Assembly: GCF_037975245.1 (NCBI RefSeq)
Contig: NC_092562.1
Span: forward strand, 31,064,554 to 31,128,553
DNA: 64,000 nucleotides
Origin: Apostichopus japonicus
Lineage: Eukaryota; Echinodermata; Holothuroidea; Aspidochirotida; Stichopodidae
Direction: 5' to 3'
This document shows, piece by piece, positions 1-11,979 of the stretch. A program made the position numbers and the translations under genes. Every line of letters begins with the position of its first letter. Within the stretch, counting starts at the first letter, position 1. Under the pieces are notes generated by a model. It was given only the letters and a program-made list of their open reading frames with translations, was not told the origin of the DNA and made no database searches.

Positions 1-787
1 TTGTTTTCTTCTTCAAAATCATGATTGGTTCATTCAGTGACATAATTGATGAATAATAAAGATGTTTTGAAGTAGGTGATATTGAATCAATCATGCATCA
101 GATTCCACATCACATGTGACTCCAAGCATACAGGGCAAATTAGTTCTTATATAGGAACCAACCAGTGCTCACAATCATTGTTAAGGCCATATAATATATA
201 TATATATATATCTATTTGTTTGTTTCCAATCAGTATCATCAAGTAATTTTACAGCATCTATTTGATCTTTTAATTTTATCACAGAGAGAATAAATCATCT
301 TTTAATCAACAGAATGTTTGACTCATATACTTGAGTGGAGCTTCTTGGATTTAGGCTGCTGAAATAGCCTTCCAAATCATTTTTCCCAGGGGCAACAATA
401 GTACAATCTCTACCAAGCTGCAGGCGATATTCTCTACATTACAACACACACAAACACATAGCATCACCATCCCATAGACTCCTTTCACCTCAGTTCAGCA
501 AGAAATTATACAAAAACGAAAACAAAGAGAGAGTTATATGTTTTAGATTTTAGTGGCACTACGACATCAGAGATTAAAGAAAGCGCTAACATGATTTTTC
601 TAAGCGTTCTACACAACGTTTTCACAATTATTCCTGTCATTTAAGCCATTGAAGATGCTTGGGATAGTGTCTCCTTTAGAAACTGGATTTTATTTTATTA
701 AATATCCATTCAGTGTTATAAGTATTGTAATGAGGAATACTACATTGGATAGTACACACAAGCATGAAAGTCAAAAGAAATACCCAC
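1..787. other. Non-coding flank or intron, left window edge
   Basis: This AT-rich stretch probably lies within the intron after module B'. There is a short TA microsatellite near 195-211. No exon or mobile-element boundary was recognised. Confidence 0.4.
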
Positions 788-1048
788 CTCTGACAATAAC
801 ATTCATGATGGCATGGACTTGTTCACTGTATGCACCTTGTTTATGGCTCTCAAAGACAACAGATTTCAAAGCACTAGCATCACCACAAGATGTCTTTCCA
901 AAACAAGAGCTGCCTGTTGACCCGTCTGGATTCCTAACTCCATCTCTCCTCCAACGAAGCCTTGCTGTATCTACGCTTGACTCAACCATGACAGTCACGC
1001 TATCGCCCATTGATGCACCAGTGGAATATTCCAAAGCTTTAATAGTTG
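788..1048 (-). CDS. Exon: Ig-like module B' (downstream duplicate of module B)
   Basis: This 261-nt, 87-codon, phase 1-1 exon (acceptor TTTCTTCTCAG, donor GAG|GTGGGT) is the same length and splice structure as module B at 22841-23101. It keeps ARLRWRRDG, the close cysteine pair (SSCFGKTSC) and the terminal NVIVR. Nine residues differ from B, several of them charge changes on presumed surface positions (K/S, A/D, Q/H, E/K, K/E). The donor would again feed an EGF1-type exon beyond the left edge of this window (minus-strand downstream), which the window does not include. The gene therefore probably runs off the left edge. Confidence 0.77.
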
Positions 1049-2120
1049 CTGAGAAGAAATTTAGGCGTAAGGTAGTGATACCAGCACTCAGTCTGTTGTA
1101 GTTAAAATTGTTGTAACTATTATTTTGCTGCAATTATTGCCACGTACATTGGTAAATCTGTCTTCAATCTCAAAAATGTGTTTCTTCAATTTTTGATTAT
1201 TTTAGTTTAAGTACTTGCTTAATGATCAGGCAACAAAAATTGAAACAGGTATGCAGATGAACTTGTGTGGGTACTTGCCTGTGTGTGTGCATCAAGAAAA
1301 AGTTTCACAAATTCATTCTAAAGATTAAGATCAATGAAGTTTAACAGTTGGTAGGTGTATGCCCTGAATGGGTTGTTAGACCTCACACACTCAAAAGTCA
1401 ACATTTAAACTACCAAACAGAAATGCACAAAATGCATTCAGGTTGCAATAACATAACAAGTTTTTAAGAATCTGATATAATGAGGATAAATTCCTTCTTC
1501 AGATATGCATACACAATTTCATAGTGATCTTGTGATATGTTTTATTTACATGAGATGCAAGCACATTTCCATTCTAGAGATACCATGTTTGCAAGGTTTT
1601 CAGATTAGACCTTTGCTGACCTCACATGACCATTGAACTCCACAATAAACAGCAAGCTATTTTGTTTTCAATATAGGGAATGCATGTATTGTTTGATACC
1701 CTTCCAATTAAGGATCAATTTCTGTAATATACATTGTTTCAAACGAGGCATGAGGCACACAGAAACAAAAACAATCCATATACAATTTAGACTGAAACCA
1801 TAAATATGTGTGCGGTCCTACCAATATCAATAGTGATTAAAACCCTCAAACCCATGTACAGAATAATACTCAAAGTTTATATCATATTAATCAATGTAAA
1901 CTGTCAATGGTAACAAAGGAGCTCGTCAAAGGCTAAACTTGACCAACTTTGTAGAAAGAAAAGGTGCATTGTGAACTTCTCCTCAACTGCAAGGTTGACA
2001 GAATTCATACTTGCAGATGTATGCATGCAAGTGGTTGCCTCAATGTGTGATGATGTCATAGTGTGAATTATAAGAAGTCAAAGGTCATTGGAACTGAAAA
2101 GCATTATGATCGGATCATGG
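1049..2120. repeat. Duplicated intron block beside module B' (paralogous to 23102-24190)
   Basis: Stretches such as TCACATGACCATT, GAGGCATGAGGCACACA and TTGTGAACTTCTC recur in the same order and spacing in 23102-24190, beside module B. The two copies have diverged by many small indels, unlike the exons they flank. This shows that the B/B' duplication took at least ~1 kb of intron with it and was not a retro-copy. Confidence 0.75.
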
Positions 2121-3289
2121 CAAAATAACTAAGGGAACACGTCCAAAATACGTACGTTCATTTGCGTGCAGCTGAGTTTGAACTCGTTCAAACGCATGCC
2201 TAAATCCACCCTGGAACGATGTTGAACGCATCCGAACGGACCGCTAGAAGGGTCACCGTTCCGATGCGTTCGTTTGTTAGGGGAAGAATTTAATCCGATT
2301 AGTTACACAAAAGTGATGCATAACAAAGGGAACAATGCAACATTATTTCCGTTCGGAAGCGTTCGTTTGCATCCGCAACTCTTCTCTTAAGTAGTTAAGC
2401 TTTTCTTTGCCAGTATTTTCTCCATTCTGAGGCATCTGTTTGCGTTCGTTTGCATGCAGTACCTTTCTGCAGCGTTTGACTTCGTTCAAATGTGTTTAAA
2501 TTCATTCTGTTATGTTCGCGCACAGGTTCGTATAAAGACGTATAAGTACAACTTGAGTATAAACTAGTTTAAAAAAAATACCGTGTAGACACCTCGTATA
2601 TTATTTTTTTTTAAATGATCACTACATGCCAGTTACAAGGGTTATTTCTGTGACCCAATTAGCCGAGGGTGAGCGTAACTTGAAAACGAAAACCGATATA
2701 CTTCCATGCATGCGTTTCGTTATTGTGATAACAGCCTAACGTTACGATTTTTGTACAGCCGTAATATAAGTTAGGCTACCCATTACTTGTACAGTAAAAG
2801 TAACGTTATAAGAAATTCCCCGTTCTAGAACAAGTTTTGTGTGCAAGTAGTATACCAAAGATGCAAATATATTTGCAAACAACTTGTTGCGAACTAGAAT
2901 CCAATCAAATCAGCACAGTACATCTTGTGACTGTCTCTGTGAAAAAAATCATAGAAGTAAGCTTGCAGTTAGTGCTATGTATACTGCTGCGCAACAAGCT
3001 GCGACAATTTGAGCCGTATATTTTAGCAAAATATTTTTGGGCGCGAATTTTCTGCAGTTAAATTTTCTGTTATAAAAACTGATATGGTTGAATGAGGGAG
3101 TTGGTTGAAGACGTAAAACCCGCGTCAAAATCGTGGATCTTGGCCGTAGTCATGTAATTTTAACTACAGTAGCTATAGTCGGACCTGGCATTGGGGAGGG
3201 TTTTCAAACGGGCCGACGACATTTCAACCGGCTTCTGGCAAACATACTACCGCTAGGGTCAACTTCTGCTTTAGTTGCGGTTAGGGTTG

Positions 3290-3545
3290 GGGATAGATCG
3301 AAAATTATTATTATCGCGATAGTTTTTTTTTCAAGACGATATTCTTTAAAGATTGAACAAGTGACGATAATTTCTTGTGAAAGAAATTTAAAATTAATGT
3401 GGAAAAAAATGCGATTATCTTTTCTCGGTTTATGCGTAAATGTTATTCTAGCATTCCATGGTTAAGAAAGTTGAAAAGAAATAAAGTTGATCAACTTCTT
3501 TTACTGACTTTTGAGCTTCGTAACAAACCCGTCCTTTACCAGCCT
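3290..3545 (+). repeat. Dispersed repeat segment, copy 1
   Basis: This segment matches, in reverse complement, 34750-34985 inside the other large insertion. Shared runs include GACGATAATTTCTTGTGAAA-type and CCATGGTTAAGAAAGTTGAA-type sequence. The open frames here are repeat sequence, not genes. Confidence 0.65.
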
Positions 3546-3651
3546 ACCACCTCGGTCGCAACCTATGTTAGGCCTACTATTCTAAAAAAGTGCAAGGATT
3601 GTGGTTATACCACATATATACATTCTTTGATTTTTACATGATTGTGTAAGA

Positions 3652-4029
3652 CAGGGTTGTCCAACCTTTTGCAGAGGAGGGCCACATGGAATTATTATGA
3701 TGAAGGAGAGGGCCGCATGAACCCTATGCTCGATTTTTCAGTGAGCACTGCTAGCGGAGCGCACTGATTTATTTTCCTTCCTGATAAAACAGATGAATAA
3801 AGTCCAGCCGCCCCCCCCCCCCCCCGGGCTCCACTGAGAGAGTGTCACATAAACTGACCTGTATGCAGTTTTTGGACCCAGAAGGTTCGAATGATTGATT
3901 ATATAGCTTTAAATTGTTATCAATATATCTGCTCACTAAATTTCACACCGTAGAGCACCTCTGGAAGGCCGGACACAACCCTGCGGCGGGCCGGACTATG
4001 GCCCGCGGGCCGTAGGTTGGACAACCCTG
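3652..4029. mobile_element. hAT-type MITE, 378 bp, with exact 8-bp target duplication
   Basis: The element starts CAGGGTTGTCCAACC and ends GGTTGGACAACCCTG. It is flanked by identical GTGTAAGA at 3644-3651 and 4030-4037. An 8-bp duplication with CAGGG ends is the hAT superfamily signature. The interior contains a poly-C tract and GC-rich segments (GGCCCGCGGGCC). It is nested within the 2132-5156 element, so it inserted later. Confidence 0.92.
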
Positions 4030-5156
4030 GTGTAAGACTAACTTGCAGGAATGCCTCAAAGTTTCGGGAACTGATCTGAACTTCAACTACGAAGTTGAAA
4101 ACTAATTGTGTGTCTTCATAGGCCTACTTGTTTGATTAAACAAAGTATATCGTTCTCTTCACATAATGTGTTGTATTTTCTTAACCCTTCCTTTATGCAA
4201 ATAATTTCATTGATATCCATGTTTTGATAATCGTTCCTCAACAATAAATGAGCCTCCGTAAGTTCGCTCCACTTACGGAAAACTCCTATATATAACACAA
4301 GTAAAGATCGAGTTTTTTACACACTTTAATTTCCCATTGAAATCAGTCACAGAACAAGTTTTTAGTGCCAGGTATTAACTGCGTCACAATTTAAGAAAAT
4401 AAACATATAGTTAGGCTTGATCCCATTGACTTAGTGTGTTGATAGGCTACCACGTGTTTATATAGGTAGAGATTTTCGGTGGGAATTTAAGTGCAAGTTT
4501 ATCTGCGATACAAGTTGAGCGAACAAACCCGGGTTAAACTAGACTTACATTATCTTGTGTTGTTACGCGACCATGCGATCGGCAGAAGTGCCGCTTTTCT
4601 TTAATTGTTTCTTTCGTATATTTCCGACACTGGCTGCGTGGGTCTTTTCTGTGCTCGTATTCAGTTGGGAATAGGCAGTACATTGCTCATGGAGGATTGA
4701 CGGTTGATTCAATGTGCAGTCCCCAACGTAAGTACGATAGATGCGAGGGTACAGTAGTAAATATAGCTGCAGTAACATTTGCTATTCTTCATTGCTTGAA
4801 TGTTACTGCGTATACTGTCTCCCTTTTTCCCTCTGTCGTGACTGACCCAGTTTATCTCAACTGATGTACAATAGTATTTTAGGTGACGAATAGATATCTC
4901 ACCTATTGTTAACGGCTCTTTAAATGATTACTCTTCTCCCAAACCACAGAGCACAAAGACACAAGCTCTCTCTGTTACGTTTCCGCTATACTCAAAAACC
5001 AGCAAAGATAAGCCGATTAGTGAACAAAGGAGTGTAGTTAATGAGTACGCAAACGAACGATGACAAACGCTGCAGAACGGTTGAAAGGTCGCGAACGCAG
5101 ATATGCAGCTGAACGGGGTTGAACGCGTTTGAACGCTGAATTTGGACGTGTTCCCT

Positions 5157-5765
5157 AAAGAACCTACGGTAAACCATTACAAGATCTCATGGCAACAAAG
5201 AACTCTTCCCTTCCTTCCCGCCTCCCACCCCACCCCTCACCAGGTAGACAATATCCCCAATTAGAGCACCAATGGACAGTAGCTTACTGAACTGACAGGC
5301 ATCAATGGAGTTATGTTGCAGTTTTAGCAAACAAGGTTAGCATATAAATGGCATATAATAACTAATGCATGCCTATATATGGACATATCTTGTAGAACAA
5401 TCATATATATTTCATTTCATCATCAAATCTGATGACACGTTTGAATAACAATAGATTGGAGGATTATTTAAGCCTTCACAGCGGTATTTAATTAGCTTTC
5501 CTCAGTGATGTAATGCATAGTCAATAACTTCCATGACATATCTACAAGGCTTTACTGTGAGTGATATTCGTGTATAAAGTATATCCTTCTCTACATGAAG
5601 GTAGTAGCTTTCCCTTGCATGATGGTTTATGTAAAGATGGGTGATTTGTCTTATAGACTTCTTCAAACAGTTTATCCACACTGTGTCTATAGCAAGGTAT
5701 GGGTGCAATATCTTGTCCTATTGTATGGTCCAGTCCCTCCTACTAATTTGTTTCACTTCACATAC
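5157..5765. other. Intron between A' and the 3-kb transposon; nothing recognised
   Basis: AT-rich sequence with no exon, RNA or repeat boundary recognised. Confidence 0.4.
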
Positions 5766-6104
5766 CATTTTCATTTGTCACTAAGACCCTCCATGCAACA
5801 GCTGGGCTTTCATCTTCTGTTACAGTGATGGTGTAGATACCAATCCTTGCAGCTGTATCCATGGTAGTAGGTAGGGTAAGAGTAGCAGGTTCACTGCTGA
5901 TGTTTGTCATTGCTTCATCTGGTACTCTAGGACTATTGAGTGTAAACATATAACGCTGAGAATCTGCCGCACCTTGAAGAACTGCTTTATCAAATGTTAC
6001 ATTGGCTGTTTGGGAACCACCTGTGTATACTTCAATGGTAGTTGGATTTGTTGTGGTTGCTACAGGACTCCTTACAACAGCAACATACTGAGGATTAAAC
6101 TCAT
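5766..6104 (-). CDS. Exon: Ig-like module A' (downstream duplicate of module A)
   Basis: This 339-nt, phase 1-1 exon is the same length as module A at 28915-29253. The acceptor (CTGTTACCAG) and donor (GTATGT) sequences are conserved too. It begins DEFNPQYVAVVRSPVATTT and ends VAWRVLVTNEN. The differences from A are few and scattered (for example S/P, V/I, K/A, E/D, T/I), with no stop codons or frameshifts. Both sequons (NVTF, NISS) are kept. Being open, spliceable and conserved while the introns have diverged suggests both copies are under constraint. It is either the first recognisable exon of a second Tie-like gene or the continuation of the same gene after EGF3. Confidence 0.75.
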
Positions 6105-7589
6105 CTGGTAACAGGAAATAACATGACACATGCTTAACAATTTCACAAAGACTGCAGGAGACTCTGAGCCAACAAGCTTCAATGAATTAGAGATGAATAA
6201 TGATAATTATGACTAGAATTATCAAATATTGTGGAGAAATATCACCATATATAACCATCCATATGACACCATTACTTGTGACTATCGAATAAATATGATT
6301 TGAATCACAAAAACTGCAACTGTGGAATCATAGCTATCACTTTCCAAGTTGAGGATATAGTCTAGCTTGGCAATGCTAACTAACTAATATGGCCATTGCA
6401 TAGTCAAAACAATAAAAACTATTAACACTGTATGATAAACACACACATGCTGATATCTGTCAGGGCAGCATGTCTTTTGTGTTTTGACCAGTTCCCCAGC
6501 TAAGATCACATCATTGATATTCTGAGGAATATTCACAGGAATAAACCTTTGGCAAAAAATGAGCAATGATAGTTTTGTTGATCAACAATCAATTGAGTCA
6601 ATACACAGGCTTGTGTAGTGAAACCCTTGTTTCATTAAGATTGCACCTACTAGAAGTTAGATTTTCCCCTCCCTGTGATAGATTCCCCATACAAATTCTT
6701 GGTGCTCATTGAGTTCGATAGCCTGTCATTTCATTGCAGGATGTTGGCATGACAATACCTTTATTCTTGGAATGACATTGCTTTGTTCTCCATGTGAACC
6801 AAGAAGAGTACAAAGAATACAAGGGCTAAGCTTTTCCCAGAAGATGGAGATCTTCTGCACATAGGTGACCATTGTGTGCACCTCTTGTTTATGAGCTCAT
6901 TTCCTGTGACTACCATCACTAAGTTGTTTACACCTGGTGTTTTAGTTGTTGTTAAGTATGATGTTACTGTGTCCCCCATAACAGTAAGCTGATCATCTGT
7001 ATCCACTATATTTGAGCTGGGCAGGGAGTTGTGTTATCTTAGGATACTCTTGCCCTTGGCTCTATAAGAAGGCCAGTTTAATTACCAGTGATCTGTGCCC
7101 TGCACTCACTAGATAGTCTTAGTCACTCGTAATTGGTACAGACTCCATCTGACCAGACTGTTAAACCCAGGGAATGCTTAGGGCGTACAGCCTGACAAAA
7201 GTGTTAGTTGTCATGGCAACCTGTGATCTAAGTAAGTAGTTGTGCATGGGTTGAAGTAGTCAGTGTGCTAGCAGAGGAATTTCCCTGTTAATGTACTATT
7301 GTAGATTTGGCACGTACACATTAAAAGTTGATGTTTACACTTGTTGTTATTAAGCCCCATTGTTATTGATTATATTGAATATTTAAGTTCCCTTACATAA
7401 AAGTTGGTATGCACACTGTGCGTTATTTGCGCACATATTGTACGTAAGGCTAAATACACATAAAAAATCTTTGGGCGTAAACGCTTCTTTCGCCCAAAAT
7501 ATGCACAACTTACACTCTTCAGATACTGTGTGCGTAAACATCAAGTGCATCTTCAGTTACATCATCATCAAAATAGGGATTTGCAATAT
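6105..7589. other. Intron between EGF3 and A' (proximal half); nothing recognised
   Basis: I looked here for the Ig3, FN3, transmembrane and kinase exons that a complete Tie gene would need after EGF3. None is visible on the minus strand. Confidence 0.4.
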
Positions 7590-8085
7590 GTAAATGAGCT
7601 AAATCGATGATAAGTCAATTTAAATCAGTAGAAGTCAACTTAAGCTGCTAGAAACTGTTAAAAGTCGAAGGAAATTGACTTCTACCAATTTAATTTGACA
7701 TATCATCCATTTAAACTGGTAGATGTCGATTTAAATTCACATATACCGATTTGTTTTACGTATCATCCATTTCAATAAGTATATGTCAATTCGGTATATG
7801 ATGATTTTGAACTGGTAAAAATCTAATTAAATTGGTATAACGTTGATTTAAAATGACAAACACCAATGTAATTTGACATATCATCAATTTAATCTCGTAG
7901 TTGTCTATTTAAATCAATATGTCAATTTAAACTGCAGGTAAAAGAAAATTTAAATCGACATCTACCAGTTTTAATCGATGTCAATTTTAATCGATAAGAG
8001 TAAATTTAAGCTGCTATAAATTGGTATAAGTCGAAGAAAATTGGTATATGTCATTTTAAAATCGGTATGTTTCGATTTGAGACTG
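7590..8085. repeat. Degenerate AT-rich short tandem repeats
   Basis: Variants of AAGTCAATTTAAACTGGTAG and its reverse complement recur irregularly, in both orientations (GTCGATTTAAAT, ACATATCATCCATTTAAACT). The array is old and diverged. The next ~900 bp (to about 8990) holds further weak duplications such as GAACAATGTATxTATGTTTxATGTACATATTT near 8535 and 8576. Confidence 0.55.
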
Positions 8086-9157
8086 ATGCCCAGCCAGAGT
8101 AAGCAGATGTGTATTGGGGACTTTTCATAATTATGTCATGAAGTGCATATTTCGGACTTGTCTTGGAATTTCTTGTCAAATTAACTGTAATTCTGGATGA
8201 GTGTAGTGTGTACAGTACTGTGGCCGAAGTGAATTGTATGCATGTCCTGGAATCTGTAATTGCAATGAGAGGTGAGGTATCAATGGACTATTTAAAAATG
8301 ATTCAATGCTTCCATGGGGTGTATACTAACTAAACAGGAACCAGTGCTTCCCACCAATGGAGAACAAGGTCATTTGTCATTGCTGTCCTTTGTCAAGCGA
8401 CAAATTTAAACAATTTTTTTTTCGTGAAATATGCCCCCTACCCATCTCTCTTCCCCTATACAGTAATTGTCTTTAGAAACAACATAACAAACTATGCATA
8501 ACCAAGACTGGACTGGATAAACGTTAGAGGTGAACAATGTATGAATGTTTTATGTACATATTTAGCTTTAACGGTGAACAATGTATCTATGTTTCATGTA
8601 CATATTTGACTTGAAATGCATATTCACTTGAAATGCGTATTAGCCAGCAGGTTGTGCATATTGGCTGTATCATGTAGTATGTTTCATTTTTTTAAGCATA
8701 GAATGCTATACAGCAGTTTCACACGAGTAAATTGTGCCTCCATGTGCGTTTAATGTACATATTTATGTGTGTATTTATTGCAATACGCATTTCCTTTGGG
8801 CATTTTTAAACCTGAAGTGAGTATTCATACTGTTTGAAGTGCATTTTATCCTGCAGGTTGATGGCATTTTCATGTGCCATTTGTAAAAAAATTCATGCGT
8901 AAACCGCACATACGGTATTTGAAGTGAATAAATAGAAGTTAACTTTTGTGTAAAGAAATTAGGCCACTCACCTGACACCCCTCAGCCATCTAGGATGATG
9001 CAGACATCACCAGTAGAACTTATTCATAATTAATTTGCATGAAGAAAATTAATGGCTGTTAAATAAATATTGCCATTATCCATCAATACAGATAAATCCA
9101 TGCTCCAATAACGGTTCATTTACCAGCATATAGCAGTAATGACATGAAAATACATAC

Positions 9158-9292
9158 ATTGACAGTTTGTTCCTCTCCAGCCATCCTCACATTGGTTATT
9201 TTCACACACACCTGTGTCTAAAGCACAGAGGGAGTTATTAGCACAATGACACTCCTGTTTACAGTTAGCGCCAAACGTCCCTGTTTCACACT
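9158..9292 (-). CDS. Exon: EGF-like repeat 3 of the Tie-like ectodomain
   Basis: This 135-nt, 45-codon exon is phase 1 on both ends (acceptor TTCTTTCCAG, donor GTATGT). It begins CETGTFGANCKQECHCANN and ends CEDGWRGTNCQ, with eight cysteines. The TFG-x-x-C and GW-x-G-x-x-C spacing is that of Tie/MEGF EGF repeats. ANNSL supplies an N-glycosylation sequon. The motif at cysteines 6-7 (CENNQCEDGW) is longer than the usual C-x-C, by about three residues. The donor phase fits the next exon, Ig-A' at 5766-6104 (junction codon TAT). No Ig3, FN3, membrane or kinase exon is visible in the 3.05 kb between them, which is where the rest of a normal Tie gene would follow. Confidence 0.85.
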
Positions 9293-10232
9293 CTGGAAAG
9301 AATTGAAGGAGGTAAAATGTAAATCATGACATTGCTGATGAAGTACTGAAACATGGTTGTGATATCAGAAAACTAAAGAGCACACATTACAGATATGATC
9401 TACACTGCTAAAATAATCGTTCTGAGAGACCTGTAATGTGCAAAGTGATAGAATGTATACTATCAATGAAAGTCAACAAACTCCTACAAGGTACAGTACC
9501 TAGTCATAAAAGTGACATTTCTTCCAATTTTACAGAATGGATAATTGGATGATCTCCCTTATTTCAAATATCAGGAAGCTGTCTCTACCAAAAACAGAAG
9601 CCACAAATGGAGTCTATTGAATGATGACTCCACTAACACCATTGCAACTATTGTCAGCATTGAAAGATAAACGGGTATAGCTCCTTGCCGTTTTACGACT
9701 CGTTAAAAATTCAGATAAAAGAGAATGATAAAAATACAATGTTATCACTTAACAATATGAATGTAATATCTTCCTTTTGGGAAGCTTCTTCAAATAAAAT
9801 ATTAAAGAGCAAATTCACCGTCAGAACCAAATTTTCTGTTTATTTATTACAATGTTTCAACAACAAAGATACCAAATCAGAAAAAAAAAATTTACAGTGT
9901 ATAAAATTAAGTAATATGACATTTATGTTCATATCAACACATATAGCTTACCACATAACCTAACTTGATGTTCATATGCCAAAAGTGTTGTTAACAACAG
10001 TTTTTGAGCAGCTCACACACGTTTCACTAATATGATTAACATTAATATTTCCAAATCGAAACATATATCAGGAAAATAATTAAACATGATACACAGAAAG
10101 GAAGACCTCATCGATATAGAGTCTGTATCTACAGCCTATCATTTACTCTAAGCAATTGTATTGGTGACTGTATTCTAATCGACTCAACAATCTGTTTGTC
10201 ATAACTTCTTATAAACAAAGTAGTATTGATAC

Positions 10233-10388
10233 CTTCTGTACAGTTTAGTCCTTTATAGCCAGCAGGACAGAAACAGCCAAGAGGATCAGGATAACAGATG
10301 ATTGCACCCTGACATCCATCAGCATGGTCATCACCAGAATCATCACATTTATACTCAGCATTCTGACCAAAGACATTCCTTCCATGAA
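10233..10388 (-). CDS. Exon: EGF-like repeat 2 (Tie-type, CYPDPLGC motif)
   Basis: This 156-nt, 52-codon exon is phase 1 on both ends (acceptor TTCATCAACAG, donor GAAG|GTATCA). The segment CQGAIICYPDPLGCFC followed by PAGYKGLNC matches by eye the characteristic Tie2 EGF2 stretch with CLPDPYGC and GWKGLQC. The PDP-x-GC motif is rare in ordinary EGF repeats, so this supports the family call. Six cysteines are visible instead of eight. The N-terminal pair position reads HGRNVFGQNAEYKC, so one expected disulfide appears lost or replaced. NCTE is a potential N-glycosylation sequon. An acidic insert (DDSGDDHADG) precedes the core. A tRNA-derived SINE lies in the intron immediately upstream. Confidence 0.87.
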
Positions 10389-10429
10389 CTGTTGATGAAA
10401 ATATGTTTGTATTTATGTTATTTAGATCC

Positions 10430-10660
10430 TCCTGCAAGCAGGAACTTGTGAAGAAGCCATCATTGCATGGCTTATCAAAGCCTCAAGCTGACCAAAGTCA
10501 GTCTCTTAGAGCTATATTTAACGTCCATGATTATGAATTGTCAATTGTCAACAACTCTGCAACTGGACGACAAACATTCATCTTGGAGTGACTCGAACTC
10601 GGGAACTTATGATTGAAAGGCACCGGCGTTAACCCACTGAGACACTCCACTCACCTTTGT
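10430..10660 (-). mobile_element. tRNA-derived SINE
   Basis: On the minus strand the head reads GTGTCTCAGTGGGTTAACGC, which is A-box-like, and further on GAGTTCGAGTCACTCC, which is B-box-like. These are the internal RNA polymerase III promoter boxes of a tRNA gene at the right spacing (~35 nt). The rest does not fold as a complete tRNA and runs into an unrelated body of about 160 bp ending near the EGF2 exon. It is therefore a SINE, not a tRNA gene. Confidence 0.72.
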
Positions 10661-11979
10661 AATATGGTAAATATACCCTGCAGCTTGGTAGAGATGGTGA
10701 TATCGTTGCCCCTGGGGATAATTACTTGGTAGGCTATTTCTGAAGCAGGCTTTATAATCCAAGAAGCTCCACTCAAATATATGATTGAAACATTCTATTG
10801 ATTAGGAGATGATTTATTCTCTCCCTGATACAATTATAAGTTCAACTAAAGCAAATAGGTATATATTATATGGCGGTAATATTGATGGTGAGCACTGGTG
10901 GTGGGAAGCCAACCCAAGTTAGCAAGACAAGATGTGCGAGGGCATTGAGGTCTTTAACGTTTTACTCCCAAGCTATTATGGAAGCCAATGAGCAGAATAC
11001 CTCACCAGTTAAATGAGTAAGATAAGAATTTTTCACCAGTTGAGCATAGTGCAGTGTTATATTGGTTTAGTTTTTCTGTGTCACCACGAGTTGTATTTGA
11101 ACACTGTCAAAAATTATTAACTTAGTGTGAAAGAGATGTACTGTGTTCATTATACAGTTCGGTTTGTATTCAGAGTTGTCACGAACACTAGTATTGCTTG
11201 TTTGGTTATTGTATTTTCTTCTATGTATTTCACATTATTTTTGTGTAAGAGTGATTATCTGTAATATTACTGTATTGGCTGAGACTGTTGCCCCTGGTGT
11301 GTAAGAAGGTTTGAATTTCATTTTGAAGAATTTCATGTTAGCCATTTATTCCATCTGGCATCACGATTCCTTGCAACATATATTCATGTGTCCAAATTTG
11401 ACCAAAGAGATTGTTTATTGTGTTTTGTCTGTTGACCTCCGGAATGGCTATCATTTTCTCCTGCGAACCTTGTCTGGCAGAGACGAAGGTACTTAAATCT
11501 GTAATATCTCTCGCTATCTGCGGTTTGCTTCACTAATAAGCAGTAAATTTAGAACTGATGTTGACAAGATTTCTGACAACAAATACAAGATCGGTGACAC
11601 AATCTGGCTAGAGACATGTAACCATGAACAGCTGATAAGATTGAGGTTAATTCAAAATTAATACTTAAAATACAAGTGAATGTCTCTTAATGTTGATATT
11701 ATTTCCTGAATCCAGCTGAAGATCAAACTTGAATTTAATAGTACAATTAATCTTAGTGAACCATAACAAACATTGAGAGCATCTAGTTACATGTTTATTG
11801 AGTGACTGATTATGGTATCATCCCTAACATTTCTTTACTACAAGAGGTGAAAGTGAAGAGCACATTATTAATCAGTGTTGATTCAGCAATTCTTTGCTAA
11901 GTACTGCTTGAGGGTAAAGGTACTTACAGTAACATGAAAATCATGCATTGTTAATTGTTAAGACAATTAATAAACTTAC
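10661..11979. other. Intron between EGF1 and EGF2; nothing further recognised
   Basis: The open frame starting near 11311 has no family resemblance and no splice support. Confidence 0.4.

Larger units (their letters stand above)
2132..5156. mobile_element. 3-kb DNA transposon with perfect 16-bp TIRs
   Basis: The left terminus AGGGAACACGTCCAAA (2132-2147) is exactly reverse-complementary to the right terminus TTTGGACGTGTTCCCT (5141-5156). Both subterminal regions (about 2155-2530 and 5047-5140) are crowded with GAACGC/GCGTTCGTTTGCAT-type motifs, as in elements with many transposase-binding sites. A clear target duplication is not resolvable. No transposase was recognised inside, so it looks non-autonomous or decayed. 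It sits in the intron between A' and B' and carries a nested hAT MITE at 3652-4029. Confidence 0.7.

Noticed and set aside
649-1101. 150-codon plus-strand frame
   Set aside because: It is the antisense of module B', whose minus-strand reading has splice sites and a conserved duplicate.
6761-7006. 81-codon minus-strand frame between EGF3 and A' (possible membrane or Ig3 exon)
   Set aside because: A hydrophobic run (LALVFFVLFLVHM) is present, but the flanking splice sites and phase do not fit the phase-1 series and there is no Ig or FN3 signature.
10565-10660. Possible functional tRNA gene (A and B boxes, minus strand)
   Set aside because: The acceptor stem and anticodon arm do not close, and the sequence continues into a non-tRNA body; best explained as a SINE.
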